From: CAZHTF01 sp964535305
GTDB taxonomy: Bacteria > Planctomycetota > Phycisphaerae > UBA1845 > Fen-1342
Direction of reading: 5' to 3'
Length of the DNA stretch: 64,000 nucleotides
Assembly: GCA_964535305.1 (NCBI GenBank)
Contig: CAZHTF010000006.1
Coordinates: 21,691 to 85,690, forward strand
Shown here one piece after another: positions 36,585 to 46,440 of this stretch; within the stretch, counting starts at the first letter, position 1, and the number at the start of each line of letters is the position of its first letter. Under the pieces are notes generated by a model. That model ran no database searches. It was given only the letters and a program-made list of their open reading frames with translations, and was not told the DNA's origin. Both the position numbers and the translations under genes were made by a program.

Positions 36585-39177
36585 CTACGGGCAGGCCCGC
36601 AGCCAGTTTGCCAGCAGGATTCCCAGGTCGGAGGGGCCGGATTGCCCGTCGCCGTCCAGGTCGCCGGCGGCGCTGCTCTCCCAGGCGCTCAGCAGGATGC
36701 CGAGGTCCGCCGGGTCGACGCGCGCGTCGTTGTTCAAGTCGCCCACCACGCCCGGAACGCGCAGCGGTGCGCCGCCGCTGAGGGTCGAACCGCAAGCCGT
36801 GAACACGCGCACCGAATACACGCCCGCATCGGCCAATCCGGCGGCTGCGATGCTGTACGTCGCGGCGTTCGGCGCGCCGCTGATCGGCGAGCCGTCCTTG
36901 CGCCACTCGTAGCTCACGCCAGCGTCCGCGACGGTGACGCTGAACGACGCCGGTTCACCAATGCAGACCGCCGCGGGCGCGGGCTGCTGCGTGATGACCG
37001 GTCCGGCGCCCGCGCCGACGGTCAGGAGCGCCGCCGCACTGGTGTCCGAGCCGCACGCATTGCTGACGATGCAATCGAACGCCGCGCCGTCGTCGGCCAG
37101 TGTCAAACCGTTGAGCGTGAGCGTCGGCGAGCTCGGCGCGCCAAGCGACGCGCCGTTGCGGCGCCAGTCGTACGAAATCGGCGCTGCGCCGCCGGCGCTG
37201 ACCGTGAAGACCGCGCTGCCGCCGACGCAGACGCTCTGATCCTGAGGCTGCTGCGTGATGTTCGCGCCCTGCTGCACACTCAGCGTGGCGCCACTGCTGG
37301 TCGCACTTCCGCAGGCATTGCTGACGACGCAATCGAACGCCGCGCCGTCGTCGGCCAGTGTCAAACCGTTGAGCGTGAGCGTCNNNNNNNNNNNNNNNNN
37401 NNNNNNNNNNNNNNNNNNNNNNNNNNNNNNNNNNNNNNNNNNNNNNNNNNNNNNNNNNNNNNNNNNNNNNNNNNNNNNNNNNNGGCGAGCTCGGCGCGCC
37501 AAGCGACGCGCCATTGCGGCGCCAGTCGTACGTTAAGCTCTCGCCGCTGGCGGTCACAGTGAAGTTGGCCGAGCCGCCTGCGCAGGCGCTCTGCGGCGAC
37601 GGGTCGGCCGAGATCGCCGGCGTCGTCAGCACGCTGAGCACCACAAGGTTGGACGTGACGCTGCCGCAGGTTCCCGATACGACGCAATCGTAGGCCGCGA
37701 AGTCCGCGACGCTGGCGGGGTTGAACGCGAGCGTGCTGCTGGTCGCGCCAGGAATGTCGACTAGGTTCTTGCGCCACTGAAATGCGGTCGCGTTCGTAGC
37801 GCTCACGCTCAGCAGCGCCGGCGCTCCGGCACACACGCTGGCGGCCTGTGGCTGCTGCGTGATGCTGGGCGGCGACGCCGTCGCGACCGAGATCGTCATC
37901 GTGTAAAGCTGAGACTGCTGCGGATTGTTCGACGCATCGACCTTCACGTAGTAATTTCCCGCCGAGGGCAGGCAGACGCTCGAAAGCGTCTCAGCGACGC
38001 CCGCCGCGCTCACGTCGCGCGTGCCGAGCACGCTGAGCATGTCAGACCCGATCACGCTGACGCGCAGATTGGCGACGGAAAGGCTGCTGGAGACATTGCC
38101 GCTGTTGCAGGAGCCGTCACTGTTCTGTGTGCTGCTGTCATAGCTCAGACCCTGCGGCGTGACGGTGACCGTCACGGTGTGCGAGCCACTCACGCTGAAG
38201 CGGTAGAAATCCGCCTCGCCGGCGACGTCGATGCTGTAGAGACCGCTGTTTGAAATGGTCGGCGAGGGGATCGCACCGAGACTCAGCGGCACACCCGCGC
38301 TGATCGTGCCGACGTTCACGGCCGCGGCGGCAGTGTCGTTGTCGCGATTTGGGTCGCCGTAGAGCCGCTGCACCGCCCGCAGGTCGTCGTGCCGCGGCCC
38401 GTCGAAGCTCGACGTGTAGAAAGGCTCCATCAGCTTACTGGCGGTGACCGGGCAAACGTGCGCGATGCCCAGGGCGTGGCCGAGTTCGTGCCGCACAACG
38501 TTCCGCAGGAAGATGTTGCTGTTGGACGAGCTGCCCCAGTTCTCGGCCGAGTCGAGCACCATGTCACCCAGCGCGGGGTAGTAGTTGTACGCGAGGATAT
38601 TCGAGCCGCCGTCGATCGGCCGCGCGCCGATGCGGATATCGCCGCGCACGCCGGGGACGGCGTCCGAGATCGGCGCGGGTGCGCCGTCGTCGGCGTCGTT
38701 GGCGACGATGACGCGTTGAAAGGTGATGCCGCTGAGCTGCTGCCAGCGGTCAAAGCACTGCTGAAAGCGCGAGACCCACAGCGCGCGGTTGTTGCTGAAG
38801 CGCGCGTCGAGCGTGGCGAAGAGATTGCTCGCGCCCGCCGGCTCACCCACGCCGCTCTCAATAAATGTGCCGTCGGGAACGAAGCTCCAGGTGATCGTGA
38901 TTGGATCGCCTACCGTGCCCGGCCAGCGCGCATTGGCGTTGTAGCGAAGCTGCAGCGCCTCCATCGCCTGGTAGACGGCGGCCACGACTTCCGGCGGCGT
39001 ATCGGGCGCGAAGCACGCCGCCAGCGGCATGCGGCCTTCCTCAAATCGCGCGGACCCGCACGCCTGCGGCGTCAGGTCCGCACACCGCTGCGGCTCAGGC
39101 GAATACGCGAGCAAGACGAGTGCCGTGAAAAACGGGACGAATGCACCCGACGCTGGGCGCAGAAACGCGGTGTTCAA
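36585..39177 (-). CDS. Secreted matrixin-type zinc metalloprotease with Ig-like repeats and dockerin-like tail (gap inside)
   Basis: After a signal peptide (about 1-30) comes a metzincin domain with HELGHALGIAH at about 230-240 and a Met-turn candidate 'KLMEPFYTSSF'. A 'pre-peptidase' beta domain follows (SGLYSIDVAGEADFYRFSV), then at least four Ig-like units with the pattern 'sVC.G....fsV.a....sY.WrknG..l..a' and a final pair of dockerin-like modules (GDLNNDARVDPADLGILL, GDLDGDGQSGPSDLGILL) ending LRACP. One hundred N at 37384-37483 interrupt it; removing them restores one frame. TTG 39177 is the chosen start because the signal peptide begins there; in-frame codons continue to 39276. Confidence 0.88.
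37073..37532 (-). repeat. Near-identical 258-base Ig-like repeat copies flanking a gap
   Basis: The 37073-37172 block and the block made of 37331-37383 plus 37484-37532 differ at one noted base (G/A near 37513) once the 100 N are dropped. The copies are 258 bases (86 codons) apart. The repeats very likely caused the assembly break. Confidence 0.85.
37384..37483. other. Assembly gap of 100 N inside Ig-like repeats
   Basis: Placeholder gap. Joining its edges directly reproduces the sequence at the same point of the upstream repeat copy and keeps the reading frame, so the missing DNA is nothing or whole 258-base repeat units. Confidence 0.9.
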
Positions 39178-39240
39178 CTTTTTGCCTTTCGTCTGGAGAA
39201 GCTGCCGTCGCGGCGCGCGGCAGCAGGGTCGCTTAGTCGC

Positions 39241-39274
39241 GGCTGGGCGCGCCCGCGATGGAGCGCGCCCAGCC
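39241..39274. terminator. Perfect 12-base-pair hairpin between the two metalloprotease genes
   Basis: GGCTGGGCGCGC, a 10-base loop and GCGCGCCCAGCC. It lies 19 bases after the reprolysin-like gene's stop on the minus strand and before the matrixin-like gene. There is no U tract, so it is either a GC-type terminator or an RNA-stabilising stem. Confidence 0.6.
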
Positions 39275-39292
39275 AAGCTTGAACCTCATGCG

Positions 39293-42226
39293 CTACTGAC
39301 AAGTCGCCTGCCAATTCGCGAGCAAAATACCCAGATCCGCTTCGTCGGTCTGGTTATCGCCGTTGAGGTCGCCGCCCGGGCCGGCCTGCCAGTTCGCCAG
39401 CAGAATGCCCAGGTCGCCCTCGGCGACCGTGCCGTTGCCGTCGAGATCGCCCGGCGGCGAGCCGCCGATCGTCAGCGTCGCGTCGTTGCTGGTGACGCTG
39501 CCGCAGGCGTTGAAGACGCGAACCGAGTACACGCCCGCGTCGCCGGCGGCAACCGGCGAAATGGTGAACGACGGCGCGTTTGGCGCACCGCCGATTGGCA
39601 CGCCGCCCTTCCGCCACTCGTACGAATTGCCCGCGCCGCTGGCACTGACGTCAAACGTCGCCGACCCGCCGACGCAAGCCGTCTCATCTGTCGGCTGCTG
39701 CGAGATCACCGGCGTGACGTCGACACTGACCGTGACCGAGCCGCAAGTCGAGTTGCCGCAGGCGCTCTCCCAACGGGCGAAGTACGTAGTCGTGACGCTG
39801 GGCGCCGCGAGGATCAGCGTCGGACCCGAGCCGATCAGCGTCCCGCCGCACGAGTCGGTATACCAGCGCAGCGCTCCGCCCTGCCCGAGCAGCGCGAAGA
39901 GCGAAACATTTCCACCGGCCCCGTTACAGATCGCGAGCCGGTCGGCGGTGACGATCGACGGCGCGACGGGCAACGGATCGACGGTGACGACGGCGGTGGC
40001 GCAGGTGGCGCTGGTCGCGCCGGTGGCGATCACCCGCCGCCGCGCGTTGTACGTGGTGGTGACCGTGGGGCTGACGTTGATGCTGACGCCGGTGCCGACC
40101 AGCGTTCCGCCGCAGCTTCCGGTGAACCATTCGACGGTCTCGCCGGCGTCAACGGTGGCGGAGAGCATGCTGGATTCGCCAACACAGATTGCCGCGGGCG
40201 AGGCGCTGGCGCTGCTGGGCGGCGGGATCGTGACGCGGAAGTTCACGTTCGAGATGTCAAAGTAGATATTGCCGACGGCCTCGACCTTGATGCGTGCGGT
40301 CGTGCTCGAAAGCGAAGGCAGCGTGACGACTTCAGTGCCGTCATTGGGCGTGTTGGCCGCCAGCGTGAACGGGTACGTCACGCCCGCATCAGTCGAAAGC
40401 AGGATATTGACATTGGCTGTGTTGACCGGCGCCAGGTTGGTGTTTGCCACATTCCAGGTGACGGTCTGCGCGCCAGACCAGAGCACGTTCGTATTTGGGC
40501 TGGTGACAGCGAATGGACCGGCGGTTGCGGTGACGTTGACTTGCATGTCGTCGGTATTGACGCCGCCGCCGCCGGCGCGATTGTCGCGGGCGGTGACGCG
40601 GAAGCGCAGCACGCGTGTGGTATTCGGCAATTGCTCGCCGAGTGCCGCCGCTCCGGTTTGCAGCGTGAGCAACCGCGGGATCAGCCGAGTCGGACTGGTG
40701 GACGGGCTAAATGATCGGATAATCGGGCTCGAGCCGTTGTCGGGCGCGGAGGGCAGCGTCGCGGGCCCCAGATCGCGCTCTTCCCAGCAGTAGGTCAGCG
40801 CGTCGCCGTTCGGATCAGAACCGGTGGCGGTCAGCGCGAAGGGCGTGCCGCGCGGGATGGTGAAATCGACGCCGGCGTTGACGGTCGGCGCGAGATTTCC
40901 GGTCGCGGTCTGCGCGGCACACCCGTTGCCGACGCCGAGCGTTGAGAAATTGATGATCTCGTCGAAACTGATCGAGTGAAAATACGGATCGCTGTTGCTC
41001 TGCAGGTTGTCGCCCGCGTCGCACACGCCGGCGTACGCCATGATCGTCGAGCCGCTGCCCGGCTCGTAGGCGGTGCTGGCCGAGCGATTCGCGGCACACG
41101 GCGGCGTCGCACCGTTGAAGCAGTGATTGCCGGCGAATTGGTGGCCCATTTCGTGTGCGACGAAGTCGATCGCGAACGGATCGCCCACGGGCGACGGCAG
41201 ACCGGTCACGCCACGAGCCTTGTTCCCGGCGGAGCAAACCACGCCCAGGCCGGCGATGCCGCCGCCGCCGGTGCTGAAGACGTGCCCGATGTCGTAATTG
41301 GCGCTACCGATGACGGCATCGACGTTGGCCTGGTTCTGGCCGAGCATCGCGCCGCCGTTGGTGTTCGAGTACGGGTCAGTCGCGGCGTTTGTATAAACAA
41401 GCAAACTGTTGTTTGCGACCAGCGTCATGCGGATCGCGACTTCCACCTCGTAGACCCCCACGACGCGATTTACCGTCGTCACGATCGCGGCCTGCCCGAG
41501 CGGCACCGTACCGCCATGAAACGCCGTGTATTCACCGGTCGCCGCGACCGCCAGGCGGTAGTTTCTGCGGGTCGGTCCGGAGCGCTCCAGGCTGCCGTCG
41601 CGCAGCTCCAGGTCTTCCAGAACGTGCGCGACGTCCGTCGGCTCTGGACCGTGGCACTGCCAGGCGCCCGCGTGCACATTGATCAGGTCCCGCTTGTAGT
41701 ACACGGCGTGCACGTCGCGATCACCCTGAGACACCGGATCGATGTAGACCGCACCGTTCGGCGAGAGGATTTGGGAATGAAAACCCGCCGGGGTGTAGTC
41801 GAAGCGCAGCGTGGCGGTCGGATCGTCGATCCCCTGCCCCAGAAACGTGCGAATCTCCGGAAACTCCGCTTGCAGCGCCGGCTCCATGATCGGCGACTCG
41901 ACCACGCGGAAGCGCGCGAAGCTGCCGTCCGGCATGGGCAATGCGACGACGAAGGGCGAATCGGGCGCTTCAACCTGGCTTTCGTGCGGCGCGACAGCCA
42001 GCTCGGCCATCAGCACGTCCCAATTCGCCTGCACGGTCTGAAAGGCGCTGGGCCGGATCCAAGGTGTCTTGGATTCCACCGCCGCCGGAATCGCGTCCAG
42101 CAGCGTCCAGGCGGCGAGTCCGCCGGCGCCCGCAGCGGCGTCCTGGCGATCTTGGCTGGCGCCGAGGGCGCACGGCAGGCTGAATGTGAGCAAAAGCACT
42201 GCGGCGATTGTGCGAGGCGAAAACAT
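39293..42226 (-). CDS. Secreted reprolysin-type zinc metalloprotease with Ig-like domains and dockerin-like tail
   Basis: A 977-residue exported protease. Signal peptide about 1-22 (IAAVLLLTFSLPCALG), a pro-domain to about 190, then a reprolysin-like catalytic domain with HEMGHQFAGNH at 358-368 and a Met-turn candidate in 'SGSTIMAYAGVC'. Next come a fibronectin/Ig-like domain (PTVNAGVDFTIPRGTPFALT) and further Ig-like units, and a C-terminal dockerin-like pair (GDLDGNGTVAEGDLGILL, GDLNGDNQTDEADLGILL) ending WQATCQ. ATG 42226 follows GGAGGAT. It is the second such protease in tandem with the matrixin-like gene. Confidence 0.92.
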   Translation of the reverse strand: MFSPRTIAAVLLLTFSLPCALGASQDRQDAAAGAGGLAAWTLLDAIPAAVESKTPWIRPSAFQTVQANWDVLMAELAVAPHESQVEAPDSPFVVALPMPDGSFARFRVVESPIMEPALQAEFPEIRTFLGQGIDDPTATLRFDYTPAGFHSQILSPNGAVYIDPVSQGDRDVHAVYYKRDLINVHAGAWQCHGPEPTDVAHVLEDLELRDGSLERSGPTRRNYRLAVAATGEYTAFHGGTVPLGQAAIVTTVNRVVGVYEVEVAIRMTLVANNSLLVYTNAATDPYSNTNGGAMLGQNQANVDAVIGSANYDIGHVFSTGGGGIAGLGVVCSAGNKARGVTGLPSPVGDPFAIDFVAHEMGHQFAGNHCFNGATPPCAANRSASTAYEPGSGSTIMAYAGVCDAGDNLQSNSDPYFHSISFDEIINFSTLGVGNGCAAQTATGNLAPTVNAGVDFTIPRGTPFALTATGSDPNGDALTYCWEERDLGPATLPSAPDNGSSPIIRSFSPSTSPTRLIPRLLTLQTGAAALGEQLPNTTRVLRFRVTARDNRAGGGGVNTDDMQVNVTATAGPFAVTSPNTNVLWSGAQTVTWNVANTNLAPVNTANVNILLSTDAGVTYPFTLAANTPNDGTEVVTLPSLSSTTARIKVEAVGNIYFDISNVNFRVTIPPPSSASASPAAICVGESSMLSATVDAGETVEWFTGSCGGTLVGTGVSINVSPTVTTTYNARRRVIATGATSATCATAVVTVDPLPVAPSIVTADRLAICNGAGGNVSLFALLGQGGALRWYTDSCGGTLIGSGPTLILAAPSVTTTYFARWESACGNSTCGSVTVSVDVTPVISQQPTDETACVGGSATFDVSASGAGNSYEWRKGGVPIGGAPNAPSFTISPVAAGDAGVYSVRVFNACGSVTSNDATLTIGGSPPGDLDGNGTVAEGDLGILLANWQAGPGGDLNGDNQTDEADLGILLANWQATCQ

Positions 42227-42360
42227 TCTGATCCTCCAAGACTGATAATGCCGGCGCAGGCCGATGCGCGGTGTTCGCCCCCTGCCTGAGCATAGCCCGC
42301 GAGATCCGCGGTCGCTACAGCATTTGACGGGCCGAGAACCGGCTGGCTCGGAGAAACTCG

Positions 42361-42510
42361 GAAGAGCGCGGGACTCGAATTGCGCCGCTTTGCAATTCCG
42401 GCCAGACCGCTTGCTTACGCGCGCGGCTCGGAATTCGAATCCCGGCGCTCTGCGATTCCGGCCCCACCGCTCCCTCACGTCGCGGCTTTGAAATCGAATG
42501 TCGACGCCGC
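42361..42510. repeat. Degenerate 60-base direct repeat, about 2.5 copies
   Basis: Two adjacent 60-base units (42361-42420 and 42421-42480) match at roughly 42 of 60 positions by eye, sharing GCTCGAATT/GATTCCGGCC and ACCGCTxxCTxACG cores, with a partial third unit. It lies in the 397-base divergent region before pdhA, away from the pdhA promoter. Confidence 0.65.
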
Positions 42511-42541
42511 ACGCAAGTCGACCTCGGCCGCACCGCCGCCG

Positions 42542-42570
42542 TTGGCACGTCGCCGCGAGCGCACTATCAT
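42542..42570 (+). promoter_or_regulatory. Sigma-70 promoter for pdhAB
   Basis: TTGGCA (42542-42547), 17 bases, TATCAT (42565-42570). It sits 54 bases before the pdhA start, with no competing gene. Confidence 0.6.
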
Positions 42571-42623
42571 GATTCAACTTTCAGTTACAACCGTCATTCT
42601 CGTTTGAAGCAAAGGGCGACCCC

Positions 42624-43742
42624 GTGCCGCGACAGACCCTGACGTTGCCGTGCCGCGTCGAAACCATGTCGATTCTCGAGCCGGACGGTAAGGTCGACGC
42701 GGCGCTAGAGCCCAAGATCTCCGACGCCGACCTGCGCAAGCTCTACAAGACGATGCTGGGCAGTCGCATGCTCGACGAGCGCTGCCTACACATGCAACGC
42801 CAGGGCCGCATCGGCACGTATGGTCCCAGCAAAGGGCAGGAAGCCACGCCGCTGGGCTTTGCCTACTGCCTGAAAAAAGAAGACTGGCTGGTGCCCACGT
42901 ATCGCGAGACGGTCGCGTTTCTCTGGCGCGGCTGGCCGTTGGACCGCTTCATGCTGTGGTGGGGTGGTCACGAGATCGGCTCGACGATCGCCGAGGGCAT
43001 CAATGACTTGCCGATCTGCGTGCCGATCGCGTCGCAATGCCAGTACGCGATGGGCATCGCCTGGGGCAGCAAACTTCGCAAGGACAACACCGTCTGCGTC
43101 TGCTTTTGCGGCGACGGCGGCACGTCGCAAGGCGATTTTCACGAGGCGCTGAACTACGCGACCGTGTTCAAGGTCCCGCTGGTGATGGTGGTGCAGAACA
43201 ATCACTGGGCCATCTCTGTCCCGCGCGAGAAGCAGACCGCATCGCAGACCATCGCGCAGAAAGCGCTGGCGTACGGGATCAGCGGTCTGCAGATCGACGG
43301 CAATGACATCCTCGCCGCGATCGTGGCGGCGCGCGAGGCGATCGACCGGGCCCGCAGCGGCGGCGGCCCGTCGCTGATCGAGGCCGTCACGTATCGCCTC
43401 GCGATGCACACCACCGCCGACGACCCCAAGAAATATCGCAGCGAAGAGGAGGTCAAGAAGTGGGAAGCTCGCGACCCGCTGCCGCGCTTCCGCCTTTATC
43501 TGAAGAACAAGGGCCTGCTCGATGAAAAGATCGAGAAGGTCATCGAAGAGGAAATCCGCCGCGAGCTCGATGAGGCCGTGGTGAAGTACGAGTCGTATCA
43601 GCACAACCCGTATGAGCTGTTTGATCACATGTTCGCCGAGCCGACGCCCGAGCTCGAGCGGCAGAGGGCCGAGCTGAAGGCGCATCTGAACGGCGTCGCG
43701 CCGGAAACGGCGGCGGCGCGCGAGATGAGCCGCGCGCATTAG
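42624..43742 (+). CDS. pdhA: Pyruvate dehydrogenase E1 component, alpha subunit
   Basis: A 372-residue thiamine-diphosphate subunit of the 2-oxo acid dehydrogenase E1 heterotetramer. It has GRIGTYGPSKGQEAT, the ThDP/Mg motif CGDGGTSQGDFHEALN with PLVMVVQNN, and the MHTTADDPKKYR phosphorylation-loop-like segment. The nearest pattern is Bacillus-type PdhA, but branched-chain (BkdA) or acetoin forms are close, so the substrate is not certain. GTG 42624 follows AAAGGG; ATG 42666 is the alternative. E2 and E3 genes are not in the window. Confidence 0.92.
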   Translation: MPRQTLTLPCRVETMSILEPDGKVDAALEPKISDADLRKLYKTMLGSRMLDERCLHMQRQGRIGTYGPSKGQEATPLGFAYCLKKEDWLVPTYRETVAFLWRGWPLDRFMLWWGGHEIGSTIAEGINDLPICVPIASQCQYAMGIAWGSKLRKDNTVCVCFCGDGGTSQGDFHEALNYATVFKVPLVMVVQNNHWAISVPREKQTASQTIAQKALAYGISGLQIDGNDILAAIVAAREAIDRARSGGGPSLIEAVTYRLAMHTTADDPKKYRSEEEVKKWEARDPLPRFRLYLKNKGLLDEKIEKVIEEEIRRELDEAVVKYESYQHNPYELFDHMFAEPTPELERQRAELKAHLNGVAPETAAAREMSRAH

Positions 43743-43832
43743 CCGGCGGCGGCGCGCGAACCGCGCCGGGGCATTGCATAGAAGCGGACTTTTCATTCAC
43801 CGCGGTCGTGCGACTACGTAGGAGCGTGTGCT

Positions 43833-44813
43833 TTGGCTCAGCTAACAATGGTGAAGGCGCTGAACCTGGCCCTGGCCGAGATCATGCGCGAAGACCCGAA
43901 CGTGATCATCATGGGCGAGGACGTCGGCCGGGACGAAGGCGTCTTCCGCGTCACGGAAGGCCTGCTGGACGAATTCGGCTCAGACCGCGTCGTCGATACG
44001 CCGCTGGCCGAGGCTGCCATTGCCGGCAGCGCAATCGGCCTGTGCTTCCGCGGCTTCAAGCCGGTCTGCGAGATGCAGTTCGATGGCTTTTCGTTCCAGG
44101 CCTTCCACCAGGTCGAAGGCCACATGCGCCGCTTCCGCAATCGCACACGCGGCCGCTACACCTGCCCGATGGTGATCCGCATGCCCTATGGCGGCGGCAT
44201 CCGCGCCATCGAGCATCACAGCGAGGCGCCCGAGGCCACCTATGCGCACCTGGCCGGTCTGAAGGTGGTGCTGCCGTCGGGCCCGCGGAATGCGCGGGCG
44301 CTGCTGCGGGCGTCGATCCTCTCGCCGGACCCGGTGATCTTTTTCGAGCCCAAGGCGCTGTATCGCGCGTTTCGCGAGGAAGTGCCGGATGCGCCCGAGG
44401 AGCTGCCGTTGGGTAAAGGCATGGTGGCCCGCGCGGGCAAGGACCTGACGATCATCTCCTACGGTGCGATGCTGCGCACCGCGCTGGAAGCCGCCGAGGA
44501 GTTGTTCGACGATCACAATGTCGACGCGGAGGTGCTGGATCTGCTGAGCGTAGCGCCGCTGGACAGCGAGCTGATCGCGACCTCGGTGCAGAAGACCGGC
44601 CGGGCGGTGATCGTGCACGAAGCCCCGCGGCATTGCGGCGTCGGTGCGGAGATCGTGGCGCGGATCGTGGAAGACAGCCTGCTGTACCTCGAAGCGCCGG
44701 TGAAACGCGTGACCGGGTTCGACACGATCATCCCATTCTTCGCAAACGAGAAGAACTACCTGCCCGACGCGCAGCGCGTGGTCACGGCGGCGGTCGAGAC
44801 GCTGCGGTTCTGA
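43833..44813 (+). CDS. pdhB: Pyruvate dehydrogenase E1 component, beta subunit
   Basis: A 326-residue partner of the alpha subunit. It has MGEDVGRDEGVFRVTEGL, the conserved TPLAEAAIAGSAIG, PYGGGIRAIEHHSEAPEA (active-site His pair) and a C-terminal DLLSVAPLD segment of the transketolase-C fold. It starts at TTG 43833 behind GGAGC, 90 bases after pdhA, and completes the E1 unit. Confidence 0.94.
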   Translation: MAQLTMVKALNLALAEIMREDPNVIIMGEDVGRDEGVFRVTEGLLDEFGSDRVVDTPLAEAAIAGSAIGLCFRGFKPVCEMQFDGFSFQAFHQVEGHMRRFRNRTRGRYTCPMVIRMPYGGGIRAIEHHSEAPEATYAHLAGLKVVLPSGPRNARALLRASILSPDPVIFFEPKALYRAFREEVPDAPEELPLGKGMVARAGKDLTIISYGAMLRTALEAAEELFDDHNVDAEVLDLLSVAPLDSELIATSVQKTGRAVIVHEAPRHCGVGAEIVARIVEDSLLYLEAPVKRVTGFDTIIPFFANEKNYLPDAQRVVTAAVETLRF

Positions 44814-44915
44814 ATCGCTGCCGGGTCGCCCGGACTGCGGCCGGGCTCGCTCTGATGGAGCCTGATCGCTGGCTAGCGCTTTTCCGCGCCGAGCGCATGC
44901 CGCATAATCCACGGA

Positions 44916-46298
44916 ATGACGTTCCAACCATCAGAGCAGCAAGCTCAACCGCACAACCAGGCTTCTGCGCCGCCGCCGCGGCGAAACATCGGTGCTGTGC
45001 TCGCCGTCGGCTTCGGCACGACGGTGGCGATGTGGACGCTGGCGTACCTGGCGCATTTGCCGGGCGTAAGCACGCCCGCGCCGCTGGTCTTCGGCGCCAT
45101 GCTGGCGTGCCTGCTGGCGGGTGGGTTTCTCGCGGGCCGCTGGTCGCCACACTCCGCGGGTGTCGGCTTTGGCGTCGGCTTCGTCGCCGGCGTCCTGAAC
45201 CTGATGGTGCTCGGCAGCCTGCTGACGCGCGACGGCACGCCGACGCCCGCGGCGCTGCTCTACATCCCGGGCTCAATCCTGGCCGCTGCGATGATCGCAG
45301 GCGTCGCCGGCCTGCTGGGACGCCGCCGCGCCGCGCCGATCGCCGTGACCAATTGGCCTACCGCATTCGCAAACGTCGCCCTACTGGCGACCGGCGTGCT
45401 GCTGAGCGTCGGCGGCGTGGTCACGGGATACGACGCGGGCTTGGCCGTGCCGGATTGGCCAAACTCGTTCGGCGTCAACATGTTCGCATACCCGCTGGCG
45501 AGGATGACCGGCGGAATCTACTACGAGCACGCCCACCGTCTGTTCGGCTCGCTGGTCGGCCTGACCACGCTGACGCTCACGGTCTATCTGCTGTGGGTCG
45601 AGCCGCGCCGCTGGGTGCGCACGCTGGCGCTGCTGGCGCTGCTGTTGGTCATCGCACAGGGCGTGCTGGGCGGGCTGCGCGTCACCGGCCGCTTCACACT
45701 CGCCACAGACGCCGCCCAACTCGCGCCCAATCTGGCGCTGGCGGTAACGCATGGCGTGACCGCCCAGGTGTTTTTCAGCATGCTCGCGGCGTTGCGGGTG
45801 GTGCTCGGGAACACCTGGCGCGAGGCGCGCCCGCAGCGCAGCCCCGCGGCCCCGGTCGATCGCACGATCGGCGCCCTGGCGCTGGTCGCGCTGCTGCTGC
45901 AAATCTCACTGGGCGCGCTGCTGCGACACTTCGACTGGGGCCTCTACGTGCATCTCTCGATGGCGCTCGCCGTGCTGGTGATTGTGGGCGCGTACGCGCT
46001 GCGGCTCAGCACGCTGCACGAATCGATCGCGGCCCTGCGCCGCCCGGCCAACGTACTGACGGCACTGATCGGCTCGCAATTCATGCTCGGCTTTCTCGCG
46101 CTGGGCGTGAAGTCGGCCGAGACAATCCTGGCCGTCGAGGTGCTCGTAACCACGCTGCATCAGACGCTGGGCGCCGTGCTGCTCGCGTTCACGACGGTCT
46201 GCGCGCTGCTGAACGCGCGGCTGCTGACGCTGCAAGCCGCGGCGGGCGCGTTCCACCCGATAGCAGGCGGCTCCGCGCCGGCGAAGTCGACGGCGTAA
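44916..46298 (+). CDS. Haem A synthase (Cox15/CtaA family) with extra N-terminal membrane helices
   Basis: A 460-residue membrane protein. Residues about 165-450 carry the Cox15/CtaA core: GLAVPDWPNSFG, YYEHAHRLFGS (haem-binding His), AVTHGVTAQVF, YVHLSMALAV and TTLHQTLGAV, four His-bearing helices that bind haem B and haem A. Haem A is used by aa3-type cytochrome oxidases. Before this, residues 25-130 form about four extra membrane helices not present in Bacillus CtaA. No oxidase gene is adjacent. It is probably read with or just after pdhAB. Confidence 0.9.
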   Translation: MTFQPSEQQAQPHNQASAPPPRRNIGAVLAVGFGTTVAMWTLAYLAHLPGVSTPAPLVFGAMLACLLAGGFLAGRWSPHSAGVGFGVGFVAGVLNLMVLGSLLTRDGTPTPAALLYIPGSILAAAMIAGVAGLLGRRRAAPIAVTNWPTAFANVALLATGVLLSVGGVVTGYDAGLAVPDWPNSFGVNMFAYPLARMTGGIYYEHAHRLFGSLVGLTTLTLTVYLLWVEPRRWVRTLALLALLLVIAQGVLGGLRVTGRFTLATDAAQLAPNLALAVTHGVTAQVFFSMLAALRVVLGNTWREARPQRSPAAPVDRTIGALALVALLLQISLGALLRHFDWGLYVHLSMALAVLVIVGAYALRLSTLHESIAALRRPANVLTALIGSQFMLGFLALGVKSAETILAVEVLVTTLHQTLGAVLLAFTTVCALLNARLLTLQAAAGAFHPIAGGSAPAKSTA

Positions 46299-46440
46299 GC
46301 GCCGCTTGAATCGGCACGTGTTGAGCGCGCTTGGCACGCGGCCGACCTGGTCACGCCAGTCAGAACGGAAGCGCCAGCCAGCGCGAGGCGCAAAGCGCGT
46401 TGGACCCGCTTCGACTGAGGCGGATCGATCCGAAATCTCG

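Noticed and set aside
42430..42460. Sequence resembling a tRNA T-loop (ATTCGAATCCC)
   Set aside because: No acceptor or anticodon stem can be built around it, and it belongs to the 60-base repeat.
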